A stretch of 64,000 nucleotides of DNA from positions 1 to 64,000 of the forward strand of contig JABCZC010000019.1 of the NCBI GenBank assembly GCA_013289875.1, written 5' to 3'. The notes beneath the pieces were generated by a model, which did no database searches, was not told where the DNA came from, and saw only the letters and a list, made by a program, of their open reading frames with translations. Source of the DNA: Acidobacteriota bacterium (GTDB lineage Bacteria > Acidobacteriota > Terriglobia > Terriglobales > Acidobacteriaceae). Both the position numbers and the translations under genes were made by a program. Below are positions 7,677 through 17,248 of this stretch, piece after piece; position 1 is the stretch's first letter; every line of letters begins with the position of its first letter.

Positions 7677-10166
7677 GTGACGAATCTCATCAGCGATATC
7701 CGCCACAGTCTGCGAATGATGGCGCGCAACCCGGGATTTGCGATCGTGGCAGTGGCCACGCTGGCCATCGGCATCGCGACGAGCACTACGGTGTTCAGCT
7801 GGATCGACGCGGTGTTGCTGCGTCCGCTGTCGGGTGTTCGGGAGCCGGACCGCCTCGTCGCGGTAGAGACGGTGACGCCGAATGGAGCCTTCGTTCCGAA
7901 CTCGTATCCTGACTATCGCGATTTTCGCGATCACCTGACCCTCCTCGATGGTATTGCCGTTACACGCCCCGTGGCTTTCAGCGTGGGCAAGCAAGATCAT
8001 GCGGAGCGGGTATGGGGCGAACTGGTCTCCGGTAACTTTTTTGCGGTGTTGGGTGCGAAAGCCGCGTTGGGACGGGTATTTCTGCCTGCGGAATACGGTG
8101 ACAAGCCGGGTGCATTTCCGGTTGCGGTGATCAGCGACCGATTCTGGCGATCCCATTACGGCAGCAATCCGAAGATCGTGGGCAGTACGATTCGCGTCAA
8201 CCAGCACGAGCTGACCGTTGTGGGCGTGGCCGCGCCGGGATTCCACGGATCCATGGCGGGCGAGGGATTCGACTTGTGGGTGCCCTACATGATGCAGCCG
8301 CAGTTGAACGGCGTGGAAGAGTGGATGCTGCGCGACCGCGGAGACCGCAACATGCTGGGCTTCGCGCGGTTGAAGCCGGGTGTAACGCAGGACCAGGCAC
8401 GTGAGGAACTGGTTGCGCTCTACAGCCGGATGGCGGTCGCAGACGCGGACATGGATCGGGGAATGAGCGCCACGCTGATGCCGCTGTGGAAGTCGCATTT
8501 TGGTCCGCAGGGATTGCTGCTGGGTCCGCTGCGCATTCTGATGGGCGTGTGTGTCTTGGTGCTGCTGATTGTCTGCGCGAATGTGGCAAATCTGCTGATG
8601 GCTCGTTCGGCGGCTCGGCAGAAGGAGTTCAGCACTCGGCTGGCACTGGGTGCGGGACGCGCACGGCTGGCGCGGCAAGTACTGACCGAAAGCCTGTTGC
8701 TGGCTGCGGGCGGAGCGCTGGCGGGAGTCGCCGCGACGAATTGGATGAGCCACGCGCTTGTGTATCTGTTGCCCCCTGGACAGATGTATCCGCCGGGGCT
8801 GGACTTTCAATGGAACGGGCGTGTGCTTGGCTTTAGCTTGCTCCTGTGCATGCTCACGGCGCTGCTGGCGGGGCTGGTTCCCGCGCTGCAATCGGGCCGG
8901 GCCGATTTGAATGAAGGGCTGAACGAGAACGGAAGAAGCGGGACAACCGGCGTGCGCTCGCATCGCCTGAGGTCGGTTCTGGTGGCCGCCGAGGTTTCGC
9001 TGGCGCTGGTTACGCTGATCGGCGCCGGGTTGTTCGCGCGCGGTTTTGCGGCGACGAGCGCGATCAAGCCGGGCTTCGACCCAAGGCATGTGCTGCTGTC
9101 TCAGTTTTACCTTTCGACCAGCGGATACAACCTCGAACAGCGGAAGGAATTCTGCAGGCGCCTCGAAGAGAAGGTCGACTCGGCTCCCGGAGTGGTGAGC
9201 GCGGCCTACTCCGATGGCGTGCCGCTGGGTTTCGAACCAAGCTGGTGGGAGGATTTGCGCATCGAAGGCTACGTGCCGGGCCGAAGCGAGAACATGAAAA
9301 TCTTCCGCAACGTGATTTCGCCCGGCTATCTGCCATTGATGCGGATTCCGGTGACAGAGGGAAGAAATTTCACCGAGCACGACGATGAAAAGTCGCCGCT
9401 GGTGATGATTGTGAACCAGACATTCGCACGGCGCTTTTTCGGTGCCGGCAATCCAATCGGGCGGCGCATTCATGGCTGGGGCGAGTGGCTCACCGTGGTT
9501 GGCGTAGCGCAGGACAGCAAGTATCACTACCTGAGCGAAGCGGCCACACCTTATTTTTATGTTCCGTTCCGGCAGGTCTATCGCGCCGACATGACGCTGG
9601 CATTTTATGTCCGGACCAAGGGCGACCCGAATGGGGCGCTGGCGATGGTGCGCGAGAAAGTGCGGGAGATTGATCCGAACGTAACGGTCTTCGACGCCGT
9701 GCCGCTGGAGGAGTACATCGGGGCTTCGCTGTACCCGCAGAAGCTGGCGGCCAGCCTGCTGGGCGTGCTCGGATCAATAGCGGTGATGCTGGCGGCAGTG
9801 GGGCTTTATAGCGTGCTGGCCTTTGCGGTGACGCAGCGGACGCATGAGATCGGGATCAGAATGGCGCTCGGGGCAAGTCCGGCGGATGTACTGGGCCTGG
9901 TCGTCCGGCAGGGTTTGACGGTAGCGTCGTTCGGATTGGTTGTTGGGCTGGGGCTCGCGTTAGCCGCTGCTCGCATCTTTGCGTCGATCTCATTTACCGG
10001 CGAGGCGATGGGGAGTCATGGTACCTTGCTGGGCGCGGCCGCGACTGATCCGCTGATTTATCTTGGGGCGGCGATCTTTCTTGCCGGAGTGGCTGCTCTC
10101 GCTGCGTACATCCCTGCGAAGCGCGCAGCCAGCGTCGATCCGATGACGGCGCTGCGCTGCGAATGA
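7677..10166 (+). CDS. Duplicated MacB/FtsX-type ABC permease (acidobacterial orphan permease)
   Basis: An 829-residue permease built from two MacB_PCD plus FtsX modules. An N-terminal helix (FAIVAVATLAIGIATS) is followed by a large periplasmic domain, three helices around 290-420, then a second periplasmic domain and three more helices around 690-820. The ending GVAALAAYIPAKRAASVDP is typical FtsX. No ATP-binding partner is adjacent, as is usual for these acidobacterial duplicated orphan permeases, whose substrates are unknown. I chose a GTG preceded by GGAAG because family members begin just before the DIRHSLRMMARNPGF segment; a TTG 45 bases upstream is possible. Confidence 0.9.
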   Translation: MTNLISDIRHSLRMMARNPGFAIVAVATLAIGIATSTTVFSWIDAVLLRPLSGVREPDRLVAVETVTPNGAFVPNSYPDYRDFRDHLTLLDGIAVTRPVAFSVGKQDHAERVWGELVSGNFFAVLGAKAALGRVFLPAEYGDKPGAFPVAVISDRFWRSHYGSNPKIVGSTIRVNQHELTVVGVAAPGFHGSMAGEGFDLWVPYMMQPQLNGVEEWMLRDRGDRNMLGFARLKPGVTQDQAREELVALYSRMAVADADMDRGMSATLMPLWKSHFGPQGLLLGPLRILMGVCVLVLLIVCANVANLLMARSAARQKEFSTRLALGAGRARLARQVLTESLLLAAGGALAGVAATNWMSHALVYLLPPGQMYPPGLDFQWNGRVLGFSLLLCMLTALLAGLVPALQSGRADLNEGLNENGRSGTTGVRSHRLRSVLVAAEVSLALVTLIGAGLFARGFAATSAIKPGFDPRHVLLSQFYLSTSGYNLEQRKEFCRRLEEKVDSAPGVVSAAYSDGVPLGFEPSWWEDLRIEGYVPGRSENMKIFRNVISPGYLPLMRIPVTEGRNFTEHDDEKSPLVMIVNQTFARRFFGAGNPIGRRIHGWGEWLTVVGVAQDSKYHYLSEAATPYFYVPFRQVYRADMTLAFYVRTKGDPNGALAMVREKVREIDPNVTVFDAVPLEEYIGASLYPQKLAASLLGVLGSIAVMLAAVGLYSVLAFAVTQRTHEIGIRMALGASPADVLGLVVRQGLTVASFGLVVGLGLALAAARIFASISFTGEAMGSHGTLLGAAATDPLIYLGAAIFLAGVAALAAYIPAKRAASVDPMTALRCE

Positions 10167-10186
10167 GTTGAAGCCCTCCCCCTCTC

Positions 10187-10210
10187 TTGACAAGTATAGA
10201 CAGGTATACA
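10187..10210. promoter_or_regulatory. Candidate GntR/HutC-type operator upstream of the hexosaminidase
   Basis: The segment TTGACAAGTATAGACAGG, followed by TATACA, contains the core GTATAGAC, like operators of the HutC branch of GntR regulators (DasR, NagR and PhnF sites resemble TGGTATAGACCA). It lies about 80 bp before a GH20 gene, which is the kind of target NagR and DasR control. The TTGACA and TATACA hexamers are only 12 bases apart, too close for one sigma-70 promoter. This is an inference from pattern only. Confidence 0.3.
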
Positions 10211-10285
10211 GAGACTGCTGAAGAGTGTCCGTGTGCGGATTCATGAATATCTTTTGCAGTTTATTTCAGCGATGGGTGGGAGAGC

Positions 10286-12331
10286 GTGATCAAGGGATTT
10301 GCGGTTGCGGCAGTGTTAGGTTCGGTTCTGTGGGCAATGAGTGTCGAGGCGCAAAATACAAGCTTTAATAACACGCTGATGCCGCAGCCGGCGCTCATTA
10401 CCGTGAAGTCGGGCGGGCTGGCGCTGACGCCGCAGTTCACGGTTGCGCACTACCAGGACTGGCGCCTCGATGGAGCCGTCCGACGTTTCGCGGCGCGCCT
10501 GAAGTTTCAGACCGCTCTGCCGATCGCGGCCCCGCCGGACGCATCCACGCCACCCACACTGATCATCACGGTCGATGGGCCGGGAGAGGCGATTCAGGGT
10601 CCGGACGAAAACGAATCGTACTCTCTGGAGGTCACGCCATCCGGAGTCCGCCTGCACGCGGCGACTGTTGTCGGCGCCATGCGGGGTCTGGAAACGCTGC
10701 TGCAGCTTGTTCAGCCCTCGGGTTCCGGTTTCATCCTGCCTGCGGTTTCGATTCAGGACGCGCCGCGGTTTCGCTGGCGCGGGCTGATGATCGACGTCAG
10801 CCGGCACTTCCAGCCGATCGATGTGATCAAGCGCACGCTGGACGGCATGGCCGCGGTGAAGCTGAACGTCTTCCACTGGCATCTGAGCGACGACCAGGGA
10901 TTTCGCATCGAGAGCAAGGTTTTCCCCAAGCTGACAGACATGGGCTCGGACGGCTTGTTCTACACGCAGGATCAGGCGCGCGAGATCGTGGCCTATGCGC
11001 GGGAGCGCGGGATTCGCGTGGTGCCGGAGTTCGATATTCCGGGCCATGCGCTGTCGTGGATGGTGGGCTATCCCGAGCTCGCCAGCGGCACGGGCGCCGA
11101 CTACGGCGGCCCGTATCAAATCGAACGCGAGTACGGCATCTTCGATCCGGTGATGGATCCGACGCGGGACAGCACCTACAAGTTTCTCGACAAGTTTATC
11201 GGGGAGATGGCGGAGATATTTCCTGACCCTTACATGCACGTTGGCGGCGACGAAAACAACGGGGTGCAGTGGAAGGCGAATCCGCGCATTCAGGAGTTTG
11301 CGAAGAAGCACAATCTGAACGACACCGCCGCGCTGCAGACGTATTTCAACCAGCAACTGTTACCAATTCTGAAGAAGCACGGCAAGCGCATGATCGGCTG
11401 GGATGAGATCTTTGCGCCAGGGCTCTCGAAAGATGCGGTGATTGAGTCGTGGCGCGGCTTCGAGTCGCTCGCGGCAAGCGCGAAGGCCGGATACGAAGGG
11501 ATTCTTGCCCAGCCGTACTACCTCGATCATATTGACTCCGCAGAGCGCCACTACCTCGCCGATCCGGTGCCTGTGGGTACTTCGCTGACACCCGAAGAGC
11601 AGGCGCGGATTCTCGGAGGCGAGGCCTGCATGTGGAGTGAACATGTGTCGCCGCGCAGCATCGACTCGCGCATCTGGCCGCGCACGGCGGCGATTGCCGA
11701 GCGGCTGTGGTCCCCGCAAAGCGTGAACAACGTCGACGACATGTATCGGCGGCTGTGGGTGGAGTCGCTGCGGCTGGAGGCGGTGGGATTGACGCAGCTC
11801 TCCGCCGAAGACGTGGGGTTGCGGCAGCTTGCAGGAACGGCGCAGATCGAAGCTTTGCGGGTGCTGGCGAGCGTCCTGCAGCCGGTGGGCTTCGACGAGC
11901 GCTACGAGATGCAGCATACGTCGCAGCTTACGCCGATGGATCATCTGATCGATGCAGTGCGGCCCGATCCTCCGTCGCGGCATGGCATGCAGGTGCTGGT
12001 GAAGGCGTATCTGGCGAATCATGACCAGGTGGCGCGGGCGGAGCTGGCGGCGATGTTCGAGCTGTGGATCGCTGCGGGACCGAAGGCGCAGGCGCTGATG
12101 GCGGCGGCTCCGCTGCTGCAGGACCCGGCGCCACGGGCGCAGCAGCTCGCGGATCTGGGCGCGGCGGGGCTCGAGGCGCTGCAGTATCTGGAGAAGCATG
12201 AGGCTGCTCCGGCGGGATGGGCGCAGGCCAAGCTGGCGGTGATCGATCAGGCAGCAAAGCCGGTGGGACTCGTGCGCTTCACGGTGCTTGAGCCGCTGCG
12301 GGATCTCGTGAAGGCGGCGGGAGGGGAGTAG
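10286..12331 (+). CDS. GH20 beta-N-acetylhexosaminidase, secreted
   Basis: A 681-residue glycoside hydrolase family 20 enzyme that releases terminal N-acetylglucosamine or N-acetylgalactosamine from chitin fragments, peptidoglycan or glycans. It has a Sec signal (cleavage after about residue 22, SVEAQ), a GH20b-like N-terminal domain (about 30-150), and the catalytic barrel (about 155-500) with FHWHLSDDQGFRIE and the Asp-Glu pair in HVGGDEN. In family 20 the Glu is the acid and the Asp orients the substrate acetamide. The C-terminal 170 residues are an Ala-rich helical region. The start is a GTG preceded by GGGAG. A possible GntR-type site lies upstream. Confidence 0.92.
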   Translation: MIKGFAVAAVLGSVLWAMSVEAQNTSFNNTLMPQPALITVKSGGLALTPQFTVAHYQDWRLDGAVRRFAARLKFQTALPIAAPPDASTPPTLIITVDGPGEAIQGPDENESYSLEVTPSGVRLHAATVVGAMRGLETLLQLVQPSGSGFILPAVSIQDAPRFRWRGLMIDVSRHFQPIDVIKRTLDGMAAVKLNVFHWHLSDDQGFRIESKVFPKLTDMGSDGLFYTQDQAREIVAYARERGIRVVPEFDIPGHALSWMVGYPELASGTGADYGGPYQIEREYGIFDPVMDPTRDSTYKFLDKFIGEMAEIFPDPYMHVGGDENNGVQWKANPRIQEFAKKHNLNDTAALQTYFNQQLLPILKKHGKRMIGWDEIFAPGLSKDAVIESWRGFESLAASAKAGYEGILAQPYYLDHIDSAERHYLADPVPVGTSLTPEEQARILGGEACMWSEHVSPRSIDSRIWPRTAAIAERLWSPQSVNNVDDMYRRLWVESLRLEAVGLTQLSAEDVGLRQLAGTAQIEALRVLASVLQPVGFDERYEMQHTSQLTPMDHLIDAVRPDPPSRHGMQVLVKAYLANHDQVARAELAAMFELWIAAGPKAQALMAAAPLLQDPAPRAQQLADLGAAGLEALQYLEKHEAAPAGWAQAKLAVIDQAAKPVGLVRFTVLEPLRDLVKAAGGE

Positions 12332-12407
12332 CTGCGGGTGACTACGCCCATCCTCCACGATCTTCTTTCGTCACGAAGGATAGGCGGGGCACACAAAACA
12401 GTCGCAC

Positions 12408-13163
12408 TCAGCCGCGGCTGGCTTTTCCGCGCTCGAGTTGCTCGCTGGGCAGGGCGCGTTCGGCCTCGCGGACGGTGATGGTCGGAGCCGCCTGCCGGAT
12501 GAACAAGTAAACGAAGGCTGCCAGAGCCGAGCCGACCAGCGGTGCTACGATGAATAGCCACAATTGCTGAATCGCCCATCCGCCGACGAAGAGGGCCGGC
12601 CCGATGCTGCGAGCGGGATTCACCGAGGTGTTGGTAATCGGGATTCCGACCAGGTGAATGAGGACCAGAACGAGGCCGATGGGGATTCCAGCAAAGCCCA
12701 CTGGCGCTGCGATGTCGGTCGAGCCAAGAACGGTGAGAACGAGGAAGCCAGTGAGTACCACCTCAGCGAGGAAGCACGCGGCGAGGGAGTACTGGCCGGG
12801 TGAATGCGCTCCATAGCCGTTTGCGCCAAAACCGGAGACCGCTGCGTTATATCCGTCGGGCGCGCCCTGAGCAATGAAGAGAAGAAGTGCCGACGCGATG
12901 ATCGCGCCGAGAATCTGCGCGACCATGTAGAGAGCGGCATCCTTCGCGTTGATTTTTTTGGCGATGAGGATCCCGAGCGTGACAGCGGGGTTGATGTGGC
13001 AGCCCGAGATGGGGCCGATGGCGTAGGCCATGGCTAACAAAGAGAGTCCGAAAGCAAAGGCCACTCCTGCAAATCCGATATGGGTGCCGGCCAAAACCGC
13101 ACTGCCGACGCCTCCGAAAACCAGTACGAACGTCCCCACCACTTCCGCAATATATTTCTTCAT
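12408..13163 (-). CDS. aqpZ: Aquaporin Z-type water channel
   Basis: A 251-residue major intrinsic protein with six membrane helices and two half-helices carrying the NPA motifs (HINPAVT about residue 57 and VNPARS about residue 183). The sequence MKKYIAEVVGTFVLVFGGVGSAVL is typical of AqpZ, and the residue pattern around the second NPA (TSVNPARSIGPAL) points to a water-selective channel rather than a glycerol facilitator. The C-terminal 25 residues are charged and cytoplasmic. AGGA lies a few bases before the ATG. It is convergent with the hexosaminidase gene, with a 76-bp gap in which I see no strong terminator. Confidence 0.93.
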   Translation of the reverse strand: MKKYIAEVVGTFVLVFGGVGSAVLAGTHIGFAGVAFAFGLSLLAMAYAIGPISGCHINPAVTLGILIAKKINAKDAALYMVAQILGAIIASALLLFIAQGAPDGYNAAVSGFGANGYGAHSPGQYSLAACFLAEVVLTGFLVLTVLGSTDIAAPVGFAGIPIGLVLVLIHLVGIPITNTSVNPARSIGPALFVGGWAIQQLWLFIVAPLVGSALAAFVYLFIRQAAPTITVREAERALPSEQLERGKASRG

Positions 13164-13299
13164 AGTGTTCCTGCCTCTTTCAAGGGAACTCTTACGGCAA
13201 GGCGACTATACGCCTGTTGATCGCCGTGGAAAATCAAAAAAAGGCAAAGAAATCCGTCGTGTCGAAAGAACGGTATTCGCAATGGCGGGCGGTGCGGTC

Positions 13300-14259
13300 T
13301 TATTGTGCGGCGACTGCCGCGTATTGCTGCTTGTACCACTCGACGGTGCGACGCAGGCCTTCTTCGAAGCTGACGGCCGGGTGATAGCCGAAGGCTTCGC
13401 GAGCGGCGGTGATGTCGGCGAGCGAGTCCCGGATGTCTCCGGTGCGGGGAGGGCCGTACAGCGGTTGCTCTTTGAAGTCGAGCAATTCGGCCAGTACACG
13501 AAATGTCTTGTTGAGGCTGTGGCGCTCGCCGCAGGCTATGTTGAAGACGCGGCCGGCGATGTTTTCGCTGGGTGCGGCCATCGCCAGGAGATTGGCGGAG
13601 ACGGCGTTGTCGATGTAGGTGAAGTCACGCCCCTGCTCGCCGTCTCCAAAGATGGTGGGTCGCTCGCCGCGCATCATCTGCAAGGTGAATTTCGCCATCA
13701 CGCCGCTGTAAGGCGAGTCGGGAACCTGCCGCGGTCCGAAGATATTGAAGTAGCGCAGGCACACGGTTTCGAGTCCGTAAACCTGCCAATAGCACTTCAT
13801 GTAGAACTCCCCGGCAAGCTTTTGCACGGGGTAGGGTGCGATCGGCATCGGGACCATGGTCTCGCGGCGGGGAAAGCCGGGCTGGTTTCCGTATGCGGAA
13901 GAAGAGGCGGAGTAGACGATGCGCTTGACGCCTGCTGCGCGCGCGCCTTCGAGAAGATTGAAGGTGCCATCAATGTTGGCCGTATGGCTGGTTCGGGGAT
14001 CCTTCACCGATCGCGGGACGGATGGCAGAGCAGCGACGTGAAAGATGAAGTCGACGTCCTGGCAGGCTTCGGCGACTTCGGCGGCATTGCGGAGGTCGCA
14101 CTCGATGAACTCGATGCGGTCGCGGAAGGTGGAGAGGTTTTCGCGCTTGCCGGTTTCGAAGTTGTCAAGGCCACGAACGGTGTCTCCACGATTGACGAGG
14201 GCTTCAGTAAGCGAAGAACCGATGAAGCCGGCGCAGCCGGTGATCAGGTAACGAGCCAT
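13300..14259 (-). CDS. NAD-dependent epimerase/dehydratase (UDP-sugar 4-epimerase-like)
   Basis: A 319-residue extended short-chain dehydrogenase. The NAD-binding motif GCAGFIGSS is at residues 8-16. Serines in SASSSAYG and the YPVQK motif supply the catalytic Ser-Tyr-Lys set. LRYFNIFGPRQ and GDGEQGRDFTYIDN are typical of the GalE/WbpP branch, so a UDP-N-acetylglucosamine or UDP-glucose 4-epimerase is the likeliest role. It would feed polysaccharide synthesis. It stands alone between the aquaporin and peptidoglycan genes. The exact substrate cannot be told from sequence alone. Confidence 0.85.
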   Translation of the reverse strand: MARYLITGCAGFIGSSLTEALVNRGDTVRGLDNFETGKRENLSTFRDRIEFIECDLRNAAEVAEACQDVDFIFHVAALPSVPRSVKDPRTSHTANIDGTFNLLEGARAAGVKRIVYSASSSAYGNQPGFPRRETMVPMPIAPYPVQKLAGEFYMKCYWQVYGLETVCLRYFNIFGPRQVPDSPYSGVMAKFTLQMMRGERPTIFGDGEQGRDFTYIDNAVSANLLAMAAPSENIAGRVFNIACGERHSLNKTFRVLAELLDFKEQPLYGPPRTGDIRDSLADITAAREAFGYHPAVSFEEGLRRTVEWYKQQYAAVAAQ

Positions 14260-14432
14260 TCTTACTTTATGGTACCCGACGGCAGCGAATGGTGGTTACC
14301 TTCCCGGGTAGCCGACCCACGGAAGCCATCGTGGGTGGCTCAAAATCGAGATGTCGGGCTCCGCCTTGATGATGTCGCCCAGTGAACTCGTCTTGGTCAC
14401 AACGAGGGGAGACGGTCCTCTATTCGCCCGCT

Positions 14433-14984
14433 TTACTTCTCTCGTTTTACGGCGGCTAGCAAACCAGGATATGGGTCAACGGGATTCCCTTTCCACCACT
14501 GCTTTTCAGGTCCCAGCTCAAAGATTGCAAAATGCAGATGCGGTGCGCGCGCATCCGCATTTCCAGTCGCTCCTACAAAACCGATGACATCCCCACGCTC
14601 GACCCGCATCCCCTCCCGCAAACCTTCCGCGTAGCGATCCAAGTGCGCGTAGTAGTAGCAATACACTCCGGTTTCGTCGAACTGGTATATGGTGTTACCG
14701 CCCGGTTTGCTAAGAAAAAATTTGCGGATAGTTCCGGATGCCACCGCGTGCACGGGTGTCCCTCTTGGCTCCATAATGTCGATCGCTTCATGGCGATGTC
14801 CGTTGTGAACTTCTTCGAAGCTGTCCCGAAGATCGGTGAGGGCGAGTCCATTGATGGGTGGGGCCATATTGAGAATGCTGGAGGTAGCGCCAACAAGAAG
14901 AAACGCGGGCAAAAGCACGGCGATGCCAAGATAGAGCCTCAAACCTATTCCTCCAGGGTGACGCTGTCCGATGCGCTTTCTCAT
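14433..14984 (-). CDS. M23 family peptidase (LytM-like), membrane-anchored
   Basis: A 183-residue protein with an N-terminal membrane segment (about 18-36) and an M23/LytM domain. The zinc ligands are visible as HRHEAIDI (HxxxD type) and HLHFAI near the end. M23 enzymes are metalloendopeptidases that cut peptidoglycan cross-bridges in the periplasm. The ATG overlaps the stop codon of the L,D-transpeptidase gene as ATGA, so the two are translationally coupled; I preferred this start over a longer frame inside the neighbour. The pair would cut and re-link cell wall peptides. Confidence 0.85.
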   Translation of the reverse strand: MRKRIGQRHPGGIGLRLYLGIAVLLPAFLLVGATSSILNMAPPINGLALTDLRDSFEEVHNGHRHEAIDIMEPRGTPVHAVASGTIRKFFLSKPGGNTIYQFDETGVYCYYYAHLDRYAEGLREGMRVERGDVIGFVGATGNADARAPHLHFAIFELGPEKQWWKGNPVDPYPGLLAAVKREK

Positions 14985-15985
14985 TCCTCGAACAAGACGG
15001 CAGTTCCGTTTTTGACCAGGTCGGCGACCCGGGTGGCATCCCAGTTTGTCATCCGTACGCACCCGTGAGACGAGGAATGGCCGATCAGCTCCGGTTCAGC
15101 AGTACCGTGTATTCCATAGTGCGGCGCATTGAGCCCCATCCAAACAATACCCACTGGGTTATTCGGACCGGCTGCAATCTTTTCCTTCGCATCTGCGGGA
15201 TTGGCGTTCCAGAACCGGTCAGGATTGTAGTTGTAAATCGGATTTCGCACCACAGAAGTGATCATCCAATTTCCAAAAGGAAGGGGGTCGTGCGCGCTGC
15301 CGCTCGTCACCGGGGCGTAAAAGATAACCTGGCCGTCCCGGTCGTACACCATCAGGACCGACGCCTTCTTCGAGACGACGACCCTGACGGCCGCAGCGCG
15401 TGCGGCAGCGGACTTGCCGTTCCGACTCGTGGCCGGTACTGCATCCAGCGGCGCCTGTTCAGCGCCCAATACGTTCGGGACACGGATGTTCTCTCCCACG
15501 GTGAAATGGGCATGAAGGTTCAGGCGCCTGAGCAAGGCCGGCGCCGAGTGGAATCTCTCGCTGAGCTCTTGCAGTATGGACGTGTAGTAAAGCCCCGGAA
15601 GCTTCGCCATCTCGGTCATGTCTTGTGGAATCGTCCCGGTAAAAGGCCCCGCGACATCTTCCGCGGTGATTGTGTAGGACACGATCGGTTCAAACGAACC
15701 GGCGCCGAGCGCCTCAAGCAGCGCCTTGCGGCCTCGCGGCCCTGGAGCGAGCCCGCGTGCGGTCTCGAACGCTGCCAAGGCCTGGCGGCTATTCTTTCCG
15801 CCCGTCCCGTCCATCTCACCCGGCGAGAAGGAGGCCCGATCGAGAAGGACCTGCATTTCAAGCTCAGTAGGCCCAGCAGACTGGGTCGACGGAGCAGCGT
15901 GGCTGGCTGCGATCGCGGCGGATGCGCCAAGAAGAATCATCGCCGTTACAACGAGACACCACACGGTCTTGAGTTTGAATGTCAT
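14981..15985 (-). CDS. L,D-transpeptidase (YkuD domain) with peptidoglycan-binding-like region
   Basis: A 334-residue secreted protein. A Sec signal (hydrophobic stretch about 9-26, ending AAIAASHA) is followed by a peptidoglycan-binding_1-like helical region (about 40-80, LLDRASFSPGEMDG) and a C-terminal YkuD domain from about 200. The catalytic signature is present as GIHGTAEPELIG and SHGCVRM, with the nucleophilic Cys. These enzymes make 3-3 cross-links or attach proteins to peptidoglycan. GGAAGG just before the chosen ATG decides the start. It is the first gene of an operon with the M23 peptidase. Confidence 0.9.
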   Translation of the reverse strand: MTFKLKTVWCLVVTAMILLGASAAIAASHAAPSTQSAGPTELEMQVLLDRASFSPGEMDGTGGKNSRQALAAFETARGLAPGPRGRKALLEALGAGSFEPIVSYTITAEDVAGPFTGTIPQDMTEMAKLPGLYYTSILQELSERFHSAPALLRRLNLHAHFTVGENIRVPNVLGAEQAPLDAVPATSRNGKSAAARAAAVRVVVSKKASVLMVYDRDGQVIFYAPVTSGSAHDPLPFGNWMITSVVRNPIYNYNPDRFWNANPADAKEKIAAGPNNPVGIVWMGLNAPHYGIHGTAEPELIGHSSSHGCVRMTNWDATRVADLVKNGTAVLFEE

Positions 15986-16280
15986 GGCGCCTTCCAAAGC
16001 TCCAATGTGACTTTTCCTCGACATAGCGTGGAGAGCCATCCAACCCAAGGCTATCCCTTCGCGATCTGACGCGTCTGTTCAACATCGCTCACAACGGGAA
16101 AAACGATGGAAGGCTGTCATGATGTTCGATTTGACATAGCGGCTCGCGTCTTCCTGCACGAACTTCGTCGTACCCAGGCATGAGCGAATGCGCCAGAGAC
16201 GGGCAATCCGGAAATTGACGCACGAACCAGCAGCGGCGATGTGTGCGGGGAGATCAGCTTCTGAGGCATACTAAAAGGGC

Positions 16281-17231
16281 ATGAGCGTACTCTTTCCTTT
16301 CCGGCTTGCTCCTTATTTTCGGACGCGTATCTGGGGGTTTCACGACCTTGCTCCGTGGTTCGACTACAAGACAGACGGCGAGCCGATCGGCGAAGTGTGG
16401 TTGACGGGCGAGATGTGCAAGGCGGCGACAGGGGAATTCGCAGGCGAGTCGCTGCGGGCGATTACCGATGCACAAGGGCCGGAGCTGTTGGGAACGGCCT
16501 TAGGAGATGGCGAGTTTCCGCTGCTGGTCAAGATGCTCTTTCCTAAAGAGAAGCTGAGCGTGCAGGTGCATCCCGACGATGCCATGGCGCGAGAGTATGG
16601 CGCACCGCGCGGCAAAACGGAGTGCTGGTATGCGCTCGATGCAGAACCGGGAGCACAGGTGGCGCTGGGCATTCGCGAAGGCGTGACGGCGGAGGAGATT
16701 CGTGCGGCGATCAAGGCGGCGACGCTGGAAGATTTGCTGCAGATGGTCCCCGTCCAGGAGAATGACATGCTCTTTGTCGACGCCGGAACGGTGCACGCGA
16801 TGGGCCCAGGCGTTGTGATCCTGGAGACGCAGCAGACCAGCGATCTGACATATCGGATGTACGACTATGGGCGACCGCGCGAGCTGCACCTGGACAAATC
16901 GCTGGAGGCGATGCGGCTGAAGACGCGGGCAGGCAAGGTCCCGCCGCAAAAGAAAAATGACCACACGGTGTTGATCGACGAGAAGTATTTTGAGATCGAG
17001 CGCTGGTCGCTCAAGGCAGGAGATGACGCCGGTGCTCTGACAGCGAACACGGGTGCTGTACAGATGTTTTTTGTCGCTGAGGGTTCTGTATGTGTATCCG
17101 CAGCGGGCGGCGAGGCGTTTCCGGTAAGCCGCTGTCAGCTTGGGGTGATTCCGGCGGCGGCAAGTGATGTCCGGATTGACGCGGAGTCGCCGGCTGAGGT
17201 GATCCGCATTCTGCCCAAGGCTGTCTCATAA
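16281..17231 (+). CDS. manA: Mannose-6-phosphate isomerase, class I
   Basis: A 316-residue type I phosphomannose isomerase that interconverts fructose-6-phosphate and mannose-6-phosphate using zinc. The metal-binding region is seen as LSVQVHPDDAMARE and GKTECWY, and VDAGTVHAMGPGVVILE carries the conserved His. The cupin-like C-terminus is shortened, as in many bacterial small PMIs. AAAGGG lies just before the ATG. The next gene starts 17 bp later and uses mannose-1-phosphate, so the two form the start of a GDP-mannose unit, with a phosphomannomutase-like gene downstream. Confidence 0.92.
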   Translation: MSVLFPFRLAPYFRTRIWGFHDLAPWFDYKTDGEPIGEVWLTGEMCKAATGEFAGESLRAITDAQGPELLGTALGDGEFPLLVKMLFPKEKLSVQVHPDDAMAREYGAPRGKTECWYALDAEPGAQVALGIREGVTAEEIRAAIKAATLEDLLQMVPVQENDMLFVDAGTVHAMGPGVVILETQQTSDLTYRMYDYGRPRELHLDKSLEAMRLKTRAGKVPPQKKNDHTVLIDEKYFEIERWSLKAGDDAGALTANTGAVQMFFVAEGSVCVSAAGGEAFPVSRCQLGVIPAAASDVRIDAESPAEVIRILPKAVS

Positions 17232-17248
17232 AATCCCCATCAAAGGCG

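Noticed and set aside
7641-9527. Long minus-strand reading opposite the ABC permease (628 codons)
   Set aside because: It is a shadow of GC-rich coding sequence. Its translation is rich in Arg, His, Gln and Pro without any motif, while the plus strand is a clear permease.
11360-12358. Minus-strand reading opposite the GH20 gene
   Set aside because: Arg, Leu and His-rich shadow without motif; the plus-strand frame carries the hexosaminidase signature.
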